Shown here: positions 23,360-33,079 of the stretch, piece by piece | Layout of the letters: every line of letters begins with the position of its first letter | How positions within the stretch are numbered: position 1 is the first letter of the stretch | NCBI GenBank assembly: GCA_964551815.1 | Contig: CAZKEL010000018.1 | Location: 1 to 40,211 of the forward strand | Length of the DNA stretch: 40,211 nucleotides | Source of the DNA: D37C17 sp964551815 | GTDB lineage: Bacteria; Fidelibacterota; Marinisomatia; SCGC-AAA003-L08; D37C17 | Direction of reading: 5' to 3' | Translations under genes and position numbers: made by a program | The notes under the pieces: generated by a model | Told to the model about the DNA's origin: nothing | The model's database searches: none | What the model saw: only the letters and a program-made list of their open reading frames with translations

Positions 23360-26168
23360 TTTTCTAAATAACCAACAACTGTTAGAGCAATTACAGCTTA
23401 GTGAGTACATTGCCTTTGATCTTGAGACGACGGGTTTAGATCCCAAAAGAAACAAAATCACTGAAATTTCAGCATGCAAGTTTGTGAATGGCGAATTTAA
23501 GGAAGAATTCACCAGTTTGATAAATCCACAGGAAACTATACCACCTTTTATTGTTGAGCTAACTGGGATTACCAATAAGATGGTAAATGATGCTCCCGAC
23601 ATCACAGAAATTTTACCCCAATTTTTGGAGTTTATCGGCACTGCCCCCTTAGTTGCTCAAAACATATCTTTTGATTATTCTTTTATCAAACGGCAATTGG
23701 GAAATATTGGCAGAGAATTTCCCGATAACCCTTTGTATGATACTGCCTCTCTGGGAAGAGCATTTTTATATTTTATTAATGGATTCAGCCTTTCTTCCCT
23801 CTGTAATCATTGCAATATCAATATTGAAAATGCGCACCGTGCAGGAGCGGATGCCAGAGCCACAGGAGAATTATTTGTTCACCTCATCAATGAGGCAGCC
23901 TCAAAACCACTCTCGTTGATGCAATCAATTGACACTCTGATTGATGGTAGAAATATGCATAATGCAGAGCTATACCATAACCTCATTAAATCCTGCGTGA
24001 AATTAAATAAAATTGACGGATTGACAGAGTCATCCCAATCTTATTTACCACAGAATAATATTTTTGAATACTCACAGAAAAGGTCAGATTCAGAACTTCC
24101 TTTAAACCCGCAAACCTGGCAGGAAGAAGGAGGTATCTTTTCTCAGTATTGGAATGGTTATGAAAAAAGGCAATCTCAGGAAAATCTTATTAATGATACC
24201 TATAAGGCGTTTACCGAAGACCAGATACTGGCTGCTGAAGCGGGGACAGGTTTAGGAAAGTCTCTTGCTTATTTATCTGCAGGGTACCTCGCAGGCGTAC
24301 AAAGACAGGTTCCCATGATCATATCCACTCATACCAAGACGTTGCAAAATCAATTATTCAGTAAGGATATTCCTAAATTCGCCGAAGCGGTAGATCAGCC
24401 TCTCAATTCAGTAATTTATAAGGGCAAACATAATTATATCTGCCGAACCAGACTCAACCAGTTGCTACAAAACCACAGCAATTTATTAAATACAGAGGAA
24501 GTGGAAAATCTGATACCTCTGTTAGTGTGGGAGTGGGAAAGTAAGTCAGGAGATGTATTTGAATGCAACGGCTTTCCTATGAACCGCTTCAGCAGACTTT
24601 GGTCTTTAGTCCGAAGTGAGAAAGGCTATTGTTCGGGGAAACGCTGCAAAAAATATGATGGATGTTACTCAGGAAAAGTGCGGAAAAAATTAATTGATGC
24701 TGATATTATTATCATTAATCACTCATTGTTAGGGAATGAGTTAATGAGAGAAAATTCCAGCCTTCCGCAGGAATTTTTATTTGTGATTGATGAAGCCCAT
24801 CATTTTGCATCCGTCATTCGGGATCAGTTAGTGCGTCAGTTTGGTATAAAATCCCTGGATGATGTTTTCCAATTTTTCAGTACTGCAAAATCTAATTGGA
24901 AAGTCCAATCTTTAAGCCGATTCTCTAAACTTTCTGAGCTTTACAGTCAACTGGCAGAAAATGGAAAGGTTATTAAATCTGAAATCAGAGACTTTTTCAA
25001 CTCCTATGTACACATCAGAGATGATGTGCTGCGTCAATCTGAGTATAACACTCAGAAGTTATTATATCAAAACCCCAGGGATGAATTTATAGATACGGAT
25101 CCCACCCCCTGGGATGTATTGATTTCACTTCAATCCTTTGAAAAGGATGTATTGAAATTTGAAAAGATGCTCACAGATGAAAAGGAAAATATTCCCGCAT
25201 CTGTTTCACTGGAATTTAGTTCAATATCTGGAAACCTTAAAGAGGGTATTGAATGTCTTCAATCAGCATTAGAAGAAAATTCTGGTTTGGTTCAATGGGC
25301 TACTTTTCAAAAGTCAGAGTTCCAGAATATGGCCTATATGAATTCTTCGCCTTTAAAAGTGAACGAATTTATAAATGAGACTTTGTTTCAACACCATCCT
25401 GCGGGACTTTTTTGTTCTGCCACTCTCACAATAAATGACGAATTTCGCTATTTCAAAGAAAAAGTTGGTCTTGATTTAGCTGAGTTAAATCAGCCAATTA
25501 TTGAGAAAATTTATTACTCTCCCTTCCATTACAGTGAACAGGTAAAAGTTTTTTTATACCAGAGTGCCATAGATGTAAAGGACCCTCGTTTTCTGGATGA
25601 TATTGGCAGCCAGATTGAATCTATTGCCCTAAAGCTGAACCGACGAATGTTAGTCTTGTGTACATCTTATAAGCAGACTCTGGCCTTAAAAAGGTATCTG
25701 GAACCGAAGCTAAAAAATTCAGGCTGCAAATTATTTGTACAAAATCCCGGGATTAGCCGAAATGTATTGGTTCGTGGTTATCTGGAACATCCTCATTCCA
25801 TACTCATTGGTACATCAAGCTTTTGGGAAGGTGTGGACTTTCCCGGTGATAAAGTTGAACTGTTGTTTATTGTGAAAACCCCCTTTGATAATCCCTTCGA
25901 GCCATTGGTACAAGCCCAGATAAATGATTACAACCAACGAGGTGATAATGCATTTTATCAGTATCAAATTCCAGAAGCAGCCATGCGGTTTCGCCAGGGC
26001 TTTGGAAGATTGATTCGCAATATGAATGACACAGGTATCTGTATTGTGGGGGATACACGATTGGCGACGAAAAGTTACGGGAAAACTATTTTGGGTTCTC
26101 TCCCTGTAGATGCCATCCCTTATCGTCAGGTTGATACCTTGATATCTGAATCAATAAAATTCTTTTAG
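23352..26168 (+). CDS. dinG: DnaQ-like exonuclease fused to DinG-type helicase
   Basis: 938 residues from GTG 23352, chosen because it overlaps the previous stop by 8 bases (GTGTCTGA) like several neighbours and has AAAGG at 23338-23342. TTG 23346 is possible. Residues 1-180 are a DEDDh exonuclease (AFDLETTGLDP, NISFDYSFI, AHRAGADARAT). Then an XPD/DinG superfamily 2 helicase: Walker A AEAGTGLGKS near 295, an Fe-S region with Cys between about 364 and 438 (YCSGKRCKKYDGC), DEAH near 479, and FRQGFGRLIRN near the end. The same fusion occurs in Firmicutes DinG, where the nuclease is active. The Fe-S Cys set here suggests a real helicase. Likely DNA repair. Confidence 0.9.
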   Translation: MSDFLNNQQLLEQLQLSEYIAFDLETTGLDPKRNKITEISACKFVNGEFKEEFTSLINPQETIPPFIVELTGITNKMVNDAPDITEILPQFLEFIGTAPLVAQNISFDYSFIKRQLGNIGREFPDNPLYDTASLGRAFLYFINGFSLSSLCNHCNINIENAHRAGADARATGELFVHLINEAASKPLSLMQSIDTLIDGRNMHNAELYHNLIKSCVKLNKIDGLTESSQSYLPQNNIFEYSQKRSDSELPLNPQTWQEEGGIFSQYWNGYEKRQSQENLINDTYKAFTEDQILAAEAGTGLGKSLAYLSAGYLAGVQRQVPMIISTHTKTLQNQLFSKDIPKFAEAVDQPLNSVIYKGKHNYICRTRLNQLLQNHSNLLNTEEVENLIPLLVWEWESKSGDVFECNGFPMNRFSRLWSLVRSEKGYCSGKRCKKYDGCYSGKVRKKLIDADIIIINHSLLGNELMRENSSLPQEFLFVIDEAHHFASVIRDQLVRQFGIKSLDDVFQFFSTAKSNWKVQSLSRFSKLSELYSQLAENGKVIKSEIRDFFNSYVHIRDDVLRQSEYNTQKLLYQNPRDEFIDTDPTPWDVLISLQSFEKDVLKFEKMLTDEKENIPASVSLEFSSISGNLKEGIECLQSALEENSGLVQWATFQKSEFQNMAYMNSSPLKVNEFINETLFQHHPAGLFCSATLTINDEFRYFKEKVGLDLAELNQPIIEKIYYSPFHYSEQVKVFLYQSAIDVKDPRFLDDIGSQIESIALKLNRRMLVLCTSYKQTLALKRYLEPKLKNSGCKLFVQNPGISRNVLVRGYLEHPHSILIGTSSFWEGVDFPGDKVELLFIVKTPFDNPFEPLVQAQINDYNQRGDNAFYQYQIPEAAMRFRQGFGRLIRNMNDTGICIVGDTRLATKSYGKTILGSLPVDAIPYRQVDTLISESIKFF

Positions 26169-26217
26169 GCAAATCATTTCTAAATTAAATAACTTACAAA
26201 AAGTGGAAAAGAATTAA

Positions 26218-27738
26218 TTGGCAGACTTTCTTGTCGAAGATAAACATTACACTCCGGAGGAGATAAATTCCCACTCGGAATCCTCATTACGCCTCCGATT
26301 ATCTCCTGCCGTAATTGAAAAAATACAATCATCACGCCTCACCCTTAAAACAGTTCTGGATTCAGGGGAAACGGTATATGGAGTAAATACCGGTTTTGGT
26401 AAATTGAGTCAGGTGAAAATTTCTGATTCACAAATTTCCCGGCTTCAACAGAATTTGTTGCTCTCCCATGCCGCCGGAGTAGGCAATCCTGTAGAACCCT
26501 CATTGGTAAGACTCATGATGGTATTAAAGGTGTTGTCCTTATCAAAAGGGTATAGTGGGGTCCGTATTGAATTGGTTGAAAAATTAATAGAAATGATAAA
26601 TCATGAATTGATCCCCTTGGTTCCGGAAAAAGGGTCTGTTGGAGCCAGTGGAGATTTAGCTCCCCTCAGTCATATGTCCCTACCCCTTATCGGTGAGGGA
26701 AGCGTATATTCAGATTCCGGAATTTTAGACTCAAAATCCGCCTTAAATAAAGCCGGAATTTCTACCCTTACCTTAAGTTTTAAGGAAGGACTTGCACTGA
26801 TAAATGGAACTCAATTTTCCACAGCTTTTGGAGTTGAATGTCTTTGCAAATTAAACAGATTAACAAAAATTGCAGACATTGCCGGGGCGTTATCAGTAGA
26901 AGGTGTGTTGGGAACGGATACGGCGTTTTTAGAAAAAGTACAGTCGTTGAAGCACCACCCCGGGCAAAGAGAAACAGCTGCAAATTTATTTCTATTACTG
27001 CAGGATAGTGAAATTCATAGATCTCACAAAGATTGTGACAGGGTGCAGGATATGTATAGTATTCGATGTATGCCACAGGTACATGGTGCTTCGAGAGATA
27101 CCCTTAAGGCAGCCTACCGAGTGATTGATAATGAAGTTAATGCAGTGTCTGATAATCCACTGATCTTCCCCGATGGTGATGTTATTTCTGCTGGAAATTT
27201 TCATGCTGAATCTGTGGCCCAAGCAATGGATATGGCTGCCATCGCAGCTACGGAACTTGGTAATATAAGTGAACGCAGAATATATACTCTGACCAAGGGT
27301 GAATTTGATCTGCCACCCTTCCTTGTACCCGAACCGGGAGTAAACTCGGGAGTGATGATGTGTCAGGTAACAGCAGCTGCTTTGGTATCTGAAAATAAAA
27401 GTTTGGCTCATCCTGCCAGTGTGGATTCCATTCCAACTGGTGCTGATCAGGAAGACCATGTAAGTATGGCACCATGGGCAGGCAGAAAATTAAAAGCCAT
27501 TGTAGAAAATCTGGAATCTATTCTTGCTATTGAAATTTTATGTGCCTGCCAGGCCATATCTCTGCGAGGTGGTTTGCAACCTGCAAAAAGACTGATCCCT
27601 ATTATGAAATTGGTGAGAGAAGTAGTCCCTGTGTTACATTATGACAGACTTCAAAGTGTGGATATTTCTCTTATTCTGAAGCTTATCCAGTCAGGAAAAA
27701 TATTAGATAAAATTGAAAAAGAAGGTGAATTACAATGA
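26218..27738 (+). CDS. hutH: Histidine ammonia-lyase
   Basis: 506 residues, the usual length, from TTG 26218. It deaminates L-histidine to urocanate. The MIO prosthetic group forms from Ala143-Ser144-Gly145 in GSVGASGDLAPLSH. Tyr54 (VYGVNTGFG), NGTQFS and QEDHVSM match histidine-type rather than phenylalanine/tyrosine-type lyases. No hutU, hutI or hutG is nearby, so the rest of the pathway is elsewhere or absent. Its stop overlaps guaB by 4 bases (ATGA). Confidence 0.93.
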   Translation: MADFLVEDKHYTPEEINSHSESSLRLRLSPAVIEKIQSSRLTLKTVLDSGETVYGVNTGFGKLSQVKISDSQISRLQQNLLLSHAAGVGNPVEPSLVRLMMVLKVLSLSKGYSGVRIELVEKLIEMINHELIPLVPEKGSVGASGDLAPLSHMSLPLIGEGSVYSDSGILDSKSALNKAGISTLTLSFKEGLALINGTQFSTAFGVECLCKLNRLTKIADIAGALSVEGVLGTDTAFLEKVQSLKHHPGQRETAANLFLLLQDSEIHRSHKDCDRVQDMYSIRCMPQVHGASRDTLKAAYRVIDNEVNAVSDNPLIFPDGDVISAGNFHAESVAQAMDMAAIAATELGNISERRIYTLTKGEFDLPPFLVPEPGVNSGVMMCQVTAAALVSENKSLAHPASVDSIPTGADQEDHVSMAPWAGRKLKAIVENLESILAIEILCACQAISLRGGLQPAKRLIPIMKLVREVVPVLHYDRLQSVDISLILKLIQSGKILDKIEKEGELQ

Positions 27739-29198
27739 GTACAAATTATAAGACAGGATTAACCTTTGACGATATTTTATTAGAACCACTACATTCACAG
27801 GTTCTGCCTAAAGAAGTTGACCTTACCACAAGGTTAACTAAAAATATTCAGCTAAATATCCCCATTATGTCTGCCGCCATGGATACCGTTACTGAAAGCC
27901 GTATGGCAATAGCCATGGCACGAGAAGGGGGAATAGGGGTTATCCATAAAAATTTGTCAATTGAAAACCAGGTGAAACAAGTTGACAGAGTGAAACGCTC
28001 TGAAAGCGGTATGATTTTAGATCCCGTTACTATTAATTCATCAAAAACCATTCGGGACGCACTTGGCATTATGGCTCACTATCATATTTCAGGAGTCCCT
28101 GTTGTTGATGAGGGAAAATTAGTGGGAATTCTTACAAACAGGGACATCCGTTTTGAAAACAATCTGAATTTAAAAGTTGCAGATAGAATGACGGGGGAAA
28201 ATCTGGTTACGGTTCAAAAGGGTACCACCCTGAAAGATGCCAAATCTGTATTACAGGAAAACCGCATTGAAAAATTGTTAGTCATAGATGAAGATGGTTC
28301 TCTCTGCGGATTAATTACAGTGAAAGATATATTAAAAAAAGAGAATCATCCCAATGCTGCCTCAGATAGACATGGCCGATTATTGGTAGCGGCAGCTGTT
28401 GGTGTTTCTCAAGATACCATTGAACGAGCACAAGCCCTGTGTGAAGCTCAGGCAGATGCTATTGTTGTGGATACAGCACACGGTCATTCGCAGGGGGTTT
28501 TAGATACAGTGACGGCATTGAAAAAGGAGTTATCCTCCATTGATGTAATTGCCGGAAATGTTGCTACTGCTGATGGTGCAGAAGCCCTTATAAACGCAGG
28601 AGTGGATGCAGTAAAAGTCGGTATTGGAGCAGGATCTTCCTGCACCACCCGAATGATTGCAGGAGTTGGGGTTCCGCAATTAACGGCGGTACTAGATGCC
28701 GTTTCCGTTGCTCAAAAATATGACATTCCCATAATTTCTGACGGAGGTATGCGGTATTCAGGAGATGTGGCAAAGTCCTTTGCTGCTGGTGCTGAGGTGG
28801 TCATGCTGGGCGGTATTCTTGCCGGAACCAATGAAAGTCCCGGTGAAATCATTTTATGGGAGGGCAGGAGTTTTAAATCGTACCGCGGAATGGGTTCTAT
28901 AGCTGCCATGAATGATGGCAGTAAGGACAGATATTTTCAACAGGAAACGGATGAACTAAAGAAGTTAGTGCCAGAAGGGATTGAGGGGATGGTACCTTTC
29001 AAAGGTGATGTGAAAGATACAGTGCATCAACTAATTGGCGGAGTGAGAAGCTCAATGGGCTATTGCGGAGCAAAAACCATTATTGAATTCTCTAAGAAAG
29101 CAAAATTTATTCAGATTACCGCGGCAGGTATGAAGGAGAGCCATCCACATGATATCAATATCACGAAGGAATCTCCCAACTATCAAAAACCCCAATAG
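27735..29198 (+). CDS. guaB: Inosine-5'-monophosphate dehydrogenase
   Basis: 487 residues, full length. It converts IMP to XMP, the committed step to guanine nucleotides. The TIM barrel opens with LTFDDILLEPLHSQVLP. It is interrupted by a CBS pair (about 90-200: HYHISGVPVVDEGKLVGILT and NRIEKLLVIDEDGSLCGLIT). The catalytic loop GSSCTTRMIAGVGVPQ carries the nucleophilic Cys and YRGMGS is the flap-side motif. Shares a purine theme with purF upstream. Coupled to hutH by a 4-base overlap. Convergent with rpsT. Confidence 0.96.
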   Translation: MSTNYKTGLTFDDILLEPLHSQVLPKEVDLTTRLTKNIQLNIPIMSAAMDTVTESRMAIAMAREGGIGVIHKNLSIENQVKQVDRVKRSESGMILDPVTINSSKTIRDALGIMAHYHISGVPVVDEGKLVGILTNRDIRFENNLNLKVADRMTGENLVTVQKGTTLKDAKSVLQENRIEKLLVIDEDGSLCGLITVKDILKKENHPNAASDRHGRLLVAAAVGVSQDTIERAQALCEAQADAIVVDTAHGHSQGVLDTVTALKKELSSIDVIAGNVATADGAEALINAGVDAVKVGIGAGSSCTTRMIAGVGVPQLTAVLDAVSVAQKYDIPIISDGGMRYSGDVAKSFAAGAEVVMLGGILAGTNESPGEIILWEGRSFKSYRGMGSIAAMNDGSKDRYFQQETDELKKLVPEGIEGMVPFKGDVKDTVHQLIGGVRSSMGYCGAKTIIEFSKKAKFIQITAAGMKESHPHDINITKESPNYQKPQ

Positions 29199-29246
29199 AA
29201 AACCCCATCCATAATAATTATAGACAGGGTTTAAGGTAGTTTTAAG

Positions 29247-29262
29247 ACAGTCTAAAGACTGT
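29247..29262. terminator. Possible bidirectional terminator between guaB and rpsT
   Basis: ACAGTCT (29247-29253) and AGACTGT (29256-29262) form a perfect 7-base inverted repeat, followed on the + side by TTATATATTT. It overlaps the last codons and stop of rpsT on the other strand. The tight loop and weak U-tract make it only a candidate. Confidence 0.35.
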
Positions 29263-29500
29263 TTATATATTTAGTGAGTTTTGATTTTTGTTGTGCCGCA
29301 CGATTTTTATGAATAATGCCTTTACCGCAGACACGATCAATGGTAGATACTGCCTGAGACAAAAGAGAAGCTGCTTCGCTTTTTTCAGCATTCAACACCT
29401 TCTTAATAGAAGTTTTCATCATTGATTTATAATGACGATTCCGCAGATTGTCCCGGCGTGATTGCCGTACTCGTTTTAATTCTGATCCAGTTGCACCCAT
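29252..29500 (-). CDS. rpsT: Small ribosomal subunit protein bS20
   Basis: 82 residues, highly basic, with the pattern SELKRVRQSRRDNLRNRHYK, KTSIKKVL and GIIHKNRAAQQKSKLTK that defines S20. It binds 16S rRNA early in 30S assembly. It is the only minus-strand housekeeping gene in the central run and has its own promoter region in the 205 bases before the Crp-type gene. Confidence 0.93.
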   Translation of the reverse strand: MGATGSELKRVRQSRRDNLRNRHYKSMMKTSIKKVLNAEKSEAASLLSQAVSTIDRVCGKGIIHKNRAAQQKSKLTKYINSL

Positions 29501-29524
29501 TTCTTATCTATTAAATCCTTTTAA

Positions 29525-29530
29525 ATTATA
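29525..29530 (-). promoter_or_regulatory. Candidate -10 box for rpsT
   Basis: On the minus strand TATAAT lies 24 bases before the rpsT ATG. A -35 is not evident. The 29501-29705 gap is AT-rich and must also hold a divergent promoter for the + strand regulator, for which only the ribosome binding site AAGGAAG (29693-29699) is clear. Confidence 0.3.
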
Positions 29531-29705
29531 GCCTGCAAAATTAAGACAGAAATTGAATAAGAGACTAAGAATTAATTATAAGTATTAGAAAGAGAAAATA
29601 TTGTAAATAGAATCTAATTCCTCTAACTTTACTAGTCCGTGAATTAGACATTTACTCAATAAGAATCCTGATTTACATTTATTTTACATATAAAGGAAGA
29701 TATAG

Positions 29706-30392
29706 ATGACCATTGAAAATCTGAGTTCGATTCCAATTTTCATAGATTTGGATGAACAGGAATTGGCGGAAATATCAGAAAGTTGTACTCCCCGTAAATA
29801 TCCTAAAAACAGTATGATAATTCTCGAAGAAGAATTTGGGGACATTGTTTTTATCATTGCCTCTGGTACGGTTAAAATAACCAGAGTAAACGATGAAGGT
29901 AAAGAAGTGATACTATCCTTATTAGGGCCTGGTGAGATTTTTGGAGAGATGGCAATTTTAGATGGGGAAGCCAGATCAGCAAATGCCTTAGCCCAGGAAG
30001 ATTGTGAACTCATCGCTATTCAAAAATCTGAGTTTCTGCGTTTATTGCGTCGGAACTTTAAAATATCCTTTGCGCTCATGGGCGAACTTGCCAAGCGTCT
30101 TAGAAAGTCAGACCAACAGATTGAAGCCCTGTCTCTCTCAGATGCTGAACACAGAATCGGTGTTTCTCTGTTGAATTTAGCTGAGGATATGGGGGTTATC
30201 AGAAAAGGGCAGGTGACTATTGAAAAGCTACCCTTCCAGCAGGATATTGCAAATATGTCGGGTACTTCAAGGGAAACTGTATCCCGCGTATTAAAACTCT
30301 TTGAAGATCGCCATATGATTACCAAAGTAGGGCATACACTGGTCATACCTGACTATGCCTTTTTCAAACGCCTATTTGATAAAACTGTCTAA
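29706..30392 (+). CDS. Crp/Fnr-family transcriptional regulator
   Basis: 228 residues. An N-terminal cyclic-nucleotide-binding fold (about 10-125, with GDIVFIIASGTVKI and GPGEIFGEMAILDG) leads through a dimer helix into a Crp-type winged helix (QQDIANMSGTSRETVSRVLK). No N-terminal cysteine set of the Fnr kind is present, so an oxygen-sensing Fe-S cluster is unlikely. The effector is unknown; GEMAILDGEARSANA is close to the cyclic-nucleotide pocket signature. A strong AAGGA precedes the ATG. It is 43 bases before meaB and may share its transcript. Confidence 0.92.
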   Translation: MTIENLSSIPIFIDLDEQELAEISESCTPRKYPKNSMIILEEEFGDIVFIIASGTVKITRVNDEGKEVILSLLGPGEIFGEMAILDGEARSANALAQEDCELIAIQKSEFLRLLRRNFKISFALMGELAKRLRKSDQQIEALSLSDAEHRIGVSLLNLAEDMGVIRKGQVTIEKLPFQQDIANMSGTSRETVSRVLKLFEDRHMITKVGHTLVIPDYAFFKRLFDKTV

Positions 30393-30435
30393 TCAGCAGT
30401 AAAATCACACAGACCTAATACCTTAAATTTGCGGC

Positions 30436-31365
30436 GTGTTATCAGAGCTGATTAAGGGAATACGCACGCAATCCAGATCATCTGTTTCTCAGGCAATTAC
30501 CCTAATAGAAAACCAAGGGGAAAGGGGGGCAGAACTGCTGTCTCATATCCACTCATTAACGGGTAATGCCTACCGAATTGGAATTACAGGCCCCCCGGGA
30601 GCCGGAAAATCCTCCATAACTGATCAACTTATTTCACGTTTCCGGAATGAGGGGAAAACCGTTGCAGTGGTGGCAGTTGATCCATCCAGCCCATTTTCAG
30701 GAGGAGCAGTTTTAGGAGACCGCATCCGGATGACAAACCATTTTTCTGATAAAGGGGTGTTTGTCCGTAGTATGGCAACCCGGGGAAGTCAGGGGGGACT
30801 TTCCGTTAAAACACAGGAAGCGGGCGAAATTTTTGATGCAGCAGGATTTGACATTATCCTCTTTGAAACAGTGGGAGTAGGACAGATTGAACTCGATGTA
30901 ATTAAAGCCGCAGATACTGTAGTAGTGGTATTAGTGCCTGAATCGGGGGATGAAGTACAAATGTTGAAAGCAGGACTCATGGAAATTGGAAATATTTTTG
31001 CGATTAATAAAGCGGACCGACCCGGAGCAAATAAACTGATGATTACTTTGCAGAATATTCTCTCTACTCTTCCCCATGATGAAAAAACCTGGATTCCTAA
31101 AGTTGTGCATACAGTTGCAATAGAGGGAAAAGGAATAGACCAACTAACCACTTTAATCACCAATCATCACCAGTATAATAACCAAATGGGAATAACGGGA
31201 AAAAAACGGGATGACCGCTATAAGTCAAGAGTGTTGGAATTAGTGACAAACAAATTATTGGACTCTTTCTGGAAGGAGGAAGTTAAAGCCAAAATGGATG
31301 GAGAAATTGCCAAAGAATATACCCAAAGGATTTCTCCACTTGATCTTGTACAAAAACTGATGTAA
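30436..31365 (+). CDS. meaB: MeaB/ArgK-family GTPase, methylmalonyl-CoA mutase chaperone
   Basis: 309 residues from GTG 30436. Walker A is GPPGAGKSS, followed by VDPSSPFSGGAVLGDRIRM, FETVGVGQIELD and NKADRPGANK, the MeaB G-protein set. MeaB guards loading and repair of adenosylcobalamin in methylmalonyl-CoA mutase. The mutase genes are not in the window, but methylmalonyl-CoA epimerase lies 5 kb downstream on the same strand. The two together imply a B12-dependent propionyl-CoA/succinyl-CoA route. Confidence 0.92.
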   Translation: MLSELIKGIRTQSRSSVSQAITLIENQGERGAELLSHIHSLTGNAYRIGITGPPGAGKSSITDQLISRFRNEGKTVAVVAVDPSSPFSGGAVLGDRIRMTNHFSDKGVFVRSMATRGSQGGLSVKTQEAGEIFDAAGFDIILFETVGVGQIELDVIKAADTVVVVLVPESGDEVQMLKAGLMEIGNIFAINKADRPGANKLMITLQNILSTLPHDEKTWIPKVVHTVAIEGKGIDQLTTLITNHHQYNNQMGITGKKRDDRYKSRVLELVTNKLLDSFWKEEVKAKMDGEIAKEYTQRISPLDLVQKLM

Positions 31366-32102
31366 TGGTGGATCATGCTAAAGAAATGCCATTCTGGGAT
31401 CATTTAGAGGAACTTAGATGGCGGTTAATTAAAATACTTCTTACAGTTTTTGTTGGAGGAATGATTACCTATCATTACTCCGATGTACTAATGAAATATT
31501 TAATCCTCCCAACAGAGTCTTTAGCCGTGGAACTACATCTGCAAGTTTTGAAAGTTACCAGTATGTTCACTGTGAAATTATCCGTTGCCCTGTTTGGAGG
31601 TATCATTTTAGGACTGCCAATGATAGTGTATCAATTCTATCGTTTTGTTTCTCCTGCTTTTGAAGCCCAACATGGCATGGCTGTATTTCTCACCTTATTA
31701 TTTTCCACTACCTTTTTACTTTTGGGTATGAGTTTTGCTTACTTTGTAATAATTCCCTTTAGTTTAGCTTTTTTTACCTCTCTCACTTCATCCACCATAG
31801 AGGTGGCCTACAATTTTACTTTAGAAGGCTATTTAACCTATATCCTTTGGATGATTTTTGGCTGTGGTCTGCTGTTTCAACTGCCTGTAATTTCTGTATT
31901 TTTTACAAAAATTGGACTATTTACTCCTGCATTTCTAAGGGAATACCGAAAATTTGCAATCGTACTGTTTCTCATAATGGGTGCAATTTTAACTCCGCCT
32001 GATCCCGTCAGTCAGATTCTCATTGTAGTACCATTGCTAACCCTGTATGAATTTAGTATTCTTATCAGCAAAATTTTTAAACCCAAAAACGAAGTAGCAT
32101 GA
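31365..32102 (+). CDS. tatC: Sec-independent protein translocase TatC
   Basis: 245 residues with six membrane segments. The conserved N-terminal FWDHLEELRWRLIKIL and the FYRFVSPAFEAQH loop (with conserved Pro and Glu) are characteristic. It recognises twin-arginine signal peptides together with TatB/TatA, which are not in the window. The ATG shares its A with the meaB stop (TAATG), so the two are translationally coupled. Confidence 0.95.
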   Translation: MVDHAKEMPFWDHLEELRWRLIKILLTVFVGGMITYHYSDVLMKYLILPTESLAVELHLQVLKVTSMFTVKLSVALFGGIILGLPMIVYQFYRFVSPAFEAQHGMAVFLTLLFSTTFLLLGMSFAYFVIIPFSLAFFTSLTSSTIEVAYNFTLEGYLTYILWMIFGCGLLFQLPVISVFFTKIGLFTPAFLREYRKFAIVLFLIMGAILTPPDPVSQILIVVPLLTLYEFSILISKIFKPKNEVA

Positions 32103-33079
32103 CTCTACATCCTCCTGAATCATTTTTTAAACCCTTGGAATCTTACATGGAAACCTACCAAAAGGTATTCAGGGAGTCCCTCCGTTCTGATGTAAAGATC
32201 ATCAATTCAATCATTGGATATATTTCCCGTAAAAAGGGGAAGCAACTCCGCCCCCGCTTATGTTTATCAGCTGCTATACTTTGTGGTGGTCCTGGAGAGA
32301 ATACTTACAAGGCAGCAGCTTTAATTGAAATGATTCATGTTGCTACGCTGATTCATGATGATATCGTAGATGATGCTGATTTACGCAGGGGTTGGCCCTC
32401 CATTAATAGAGTCTGGAAAAATAAACTTTCCCTCTTAGTGGGGGACTTCATGTTTTCAAAAGCGCTCACAAATATGATTCATTTGAGAAATTTTGATGCT
32501 CTTGAAATTTTATCACACACAGCTGAACGCCTCAGTCAGGGAGAAATTTTGCAAATTGAGAAAGCGCTGAAAAAGGAAATGACGGAAGAAGTGTATTTTA
32601 AAATGGTGGGGGATAAAACGGCCTCTCTCTTTTCTGCTGCCTGCGAAATTGGCTGTCTTACCGTTTCAGAAAATACAGAGCAGCGAAAGGCTTTAGCAGG
32701 CTTTGGGGAAAAATTTGGACTTGTATTTCAAATCAAAGATGATCTGTTGGATATTACCGGAAATATTGAGGGGCTGGGAAAACCGGCAGGATTTGACTTA
32801 AAGAAAAATATTTTGACCCTGCCATTGATTCATATATTTTCTAAGCTTTCCACCTCTGAAGTAAAAAAATTCAAGCAGGTATTAAGACATCATGTGAAGC
32901 GATCTGAACTAGCCCAAATCAGAAATCTGATTAAGGATAACGGAGGCATTGAGTATGCAGAATCTCTCATGCTGAAATTATCAGAGGAAGCTAAAGAGGA
33001 GTTAAATATTTTCCCTGCAGAGCCTATTAAAGATGCCCTTATATCAGCTCTGGAATTCAATAATAGTAGAATGAGCTAA
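32099..33079 (+). CDS. Trans-polyprenyl diphosphate synthase
   Basis: 326 residues. The first Asp-rich motif is LIHDDIVDDADLRRG and the second is IKDDLLDITG. GKQLRPRL at the N-terminus binds IPP. It makes a linear all-trans prenyl diphosphate; length and the residues before the first motif resemble octa-/nona-prenyl (IspB, HepT-like) synthases, so quinone side chains are a likely use. The product could also feed the UbiA-type enzyme at 21 kb. Overlaps tatC by 4 bases. Confidence 0.92.
   Translation: MTLHPPESFFKPLESYMETYQKVFRESLRSDVKIINSIIGYISRKKGKQLRPRLCLSAAILCGGPGENTYKAAALIEMIHVATLIHDDIVDDADLRRGWPSINRVWKNKLSLLVGDFMFSKALTNMIHLRNFDALEILSHTAERLSQGEILQIEKALKKEMTEEVYFKMVGDKTASLFSAACEIGCLTVSENTEQRKALAGFGEKFGLVFQIKDDLLDITGNIEGLGKPAGFDLKKNILTLPLIHIFSKLSTSEVKKFKQVLRHHVKRSELAQIRNLIKDNGGIEYAESLMLKLSEEAKEELNIFPAEPIKDALISALEFNNSRMS

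Noticed and set aside
26995..27459. 154-codon minus-strand reading inside hutH
   Set aside because: A frame shadow of a fully conserved enzyme.
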